Below, one piece after another: positions 46,519-46,572 of a stretch of DNA of 46,572 bases. The notes below the pieces were generated by a model. The model was given only the letters and a program-made list of their open reading frames with translations. It was not told the origin of the DNA and searched no databases. Source of the DNA: a virus. Every line of letters starts with the position of its first letter. The first letter of the stretch is position 1. The DNA lies in the IMG/VR virus record IMGVR_UViG_3300024520_000008, positions 1 through 46,572 of that record, one strand, 5' to 3'. Both the position numbers and the translations under genes were made by a program.

Positions 46519-46572
46519 GATATAAATTTAATTTCACATATATTAAAATTAAATCTTTACATTATTAAACCT
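46447..46572 (+). repeat. Long exact direct repeat, copy 2 (continues into 1-113)
   Basis: These 126 bases are identical to 45751-45876. The last 20 equal bases 1-20, so the repeat continues without a break at base 21 if the molecule is circular. Confidence 0.9.
46489..46518 (+). pseudogene. Truncated copy of the 68-aa gene (remnant 2)
   Basis: A second identical MMKVKDVSK remnant with the same stop, inside the 219-bp direct repeat. Confidence 0.7.

Noticed and set aside
1-46572. tRNA genes, rRNA, insertion sequences, integrase and attachment sites
   Set aside because: I looked for cloverleaf-like elements, transposase or recombinase motifs and found none. The phage could still be temperate in a plasmid-like state.

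Overview
The window looks like the complete, or nearly complete, genome of a tailed phage with a contractile tail (a myovirus-type baseplate). It is AT-rich. The last 20 bases (46553-46572) repeat the first 20, so the sequence closes into a circle of about 46.55 kb. The host is probably a low-GC Gram-negative bacterium. The evidence is an overlapping two-component spanin pair, a phage-encoded outer-membrane barrel protein, a lipoprotein with a lipobox, and sigma70-type promoters (TTTACA, 16-17 nt, TATAAT or close). I cannot name the host genus. I see no integrase, tRNA or CRISPR array.

Layout. (1) Rightward early region, 0-11 kb: a small repeat-protein gene and a 68-aa gene, then a DUF2800 RecB/Cas4-like nuclease, a DUF2815 ssDNA-binding protein behind a strongly structured leader, and a family B DNA polymerase. 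After small genes and a DUF6378 (MazG-like) protein comes a 3.6-kb cluster of five repeat-protein genes, one of them fused to ankyrin repeats. VRR-NUC and SNF2 helicase genes follow. (2) Leftward late region, 40.9 to 11 kb, read from right to left: TerS, TerL, portal, MuF protein, a lipoprotein, protease-scaffold, cement protein, major capsid protein, connectors, tail terminator, sheath, tube, tail chaperone with a -1 frameshift, tape measure, Dit, baseplate plug, hub, spike, gp25/W, J and DUF2612. Then come a first fibre set, membrane genes, spanins, the outer-membrane protein, an M15 endolysin, a YadA-like fibre and small appendage genes. (3) A 377-bp intergenic region (40,913-41,289) holds the late promoter, a terminator and a cluster of TGTAAC motifs, and may be an origin. 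(4) A leftward prim-pol/helicase gene and an unknown gene diverge from a small HTH gene across a 202-bp switch-like region. (5) A second rightward cluster of repeat-protein genes (44.7-46.5 kb) continues across the circular junction into the gene at 69.

How the parts work together. The polymerase, SSB-like protein, prim-pol helicase, nucleases and SNF2 helicase form a self-contained replication and recombination set. The late operon is a classic head-tail-lysis series, probably driven by one promoter at 40,942-40,969.

The most unusual element is a family of nine ORFs built from about 36 copies of a 35-36 residue repeat (LIRNGVDLLEGK..AI.C.SY.NGDY.Y....). The DNA is nearly identical between units, except for two codons flanking an almost invariant Cys. 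The family shows clear recombination scars and gene conversion between clusters nearly 8 kb apart on the circle. I do not recognise this repeat family. It is the best candidate here for an undescribed system.
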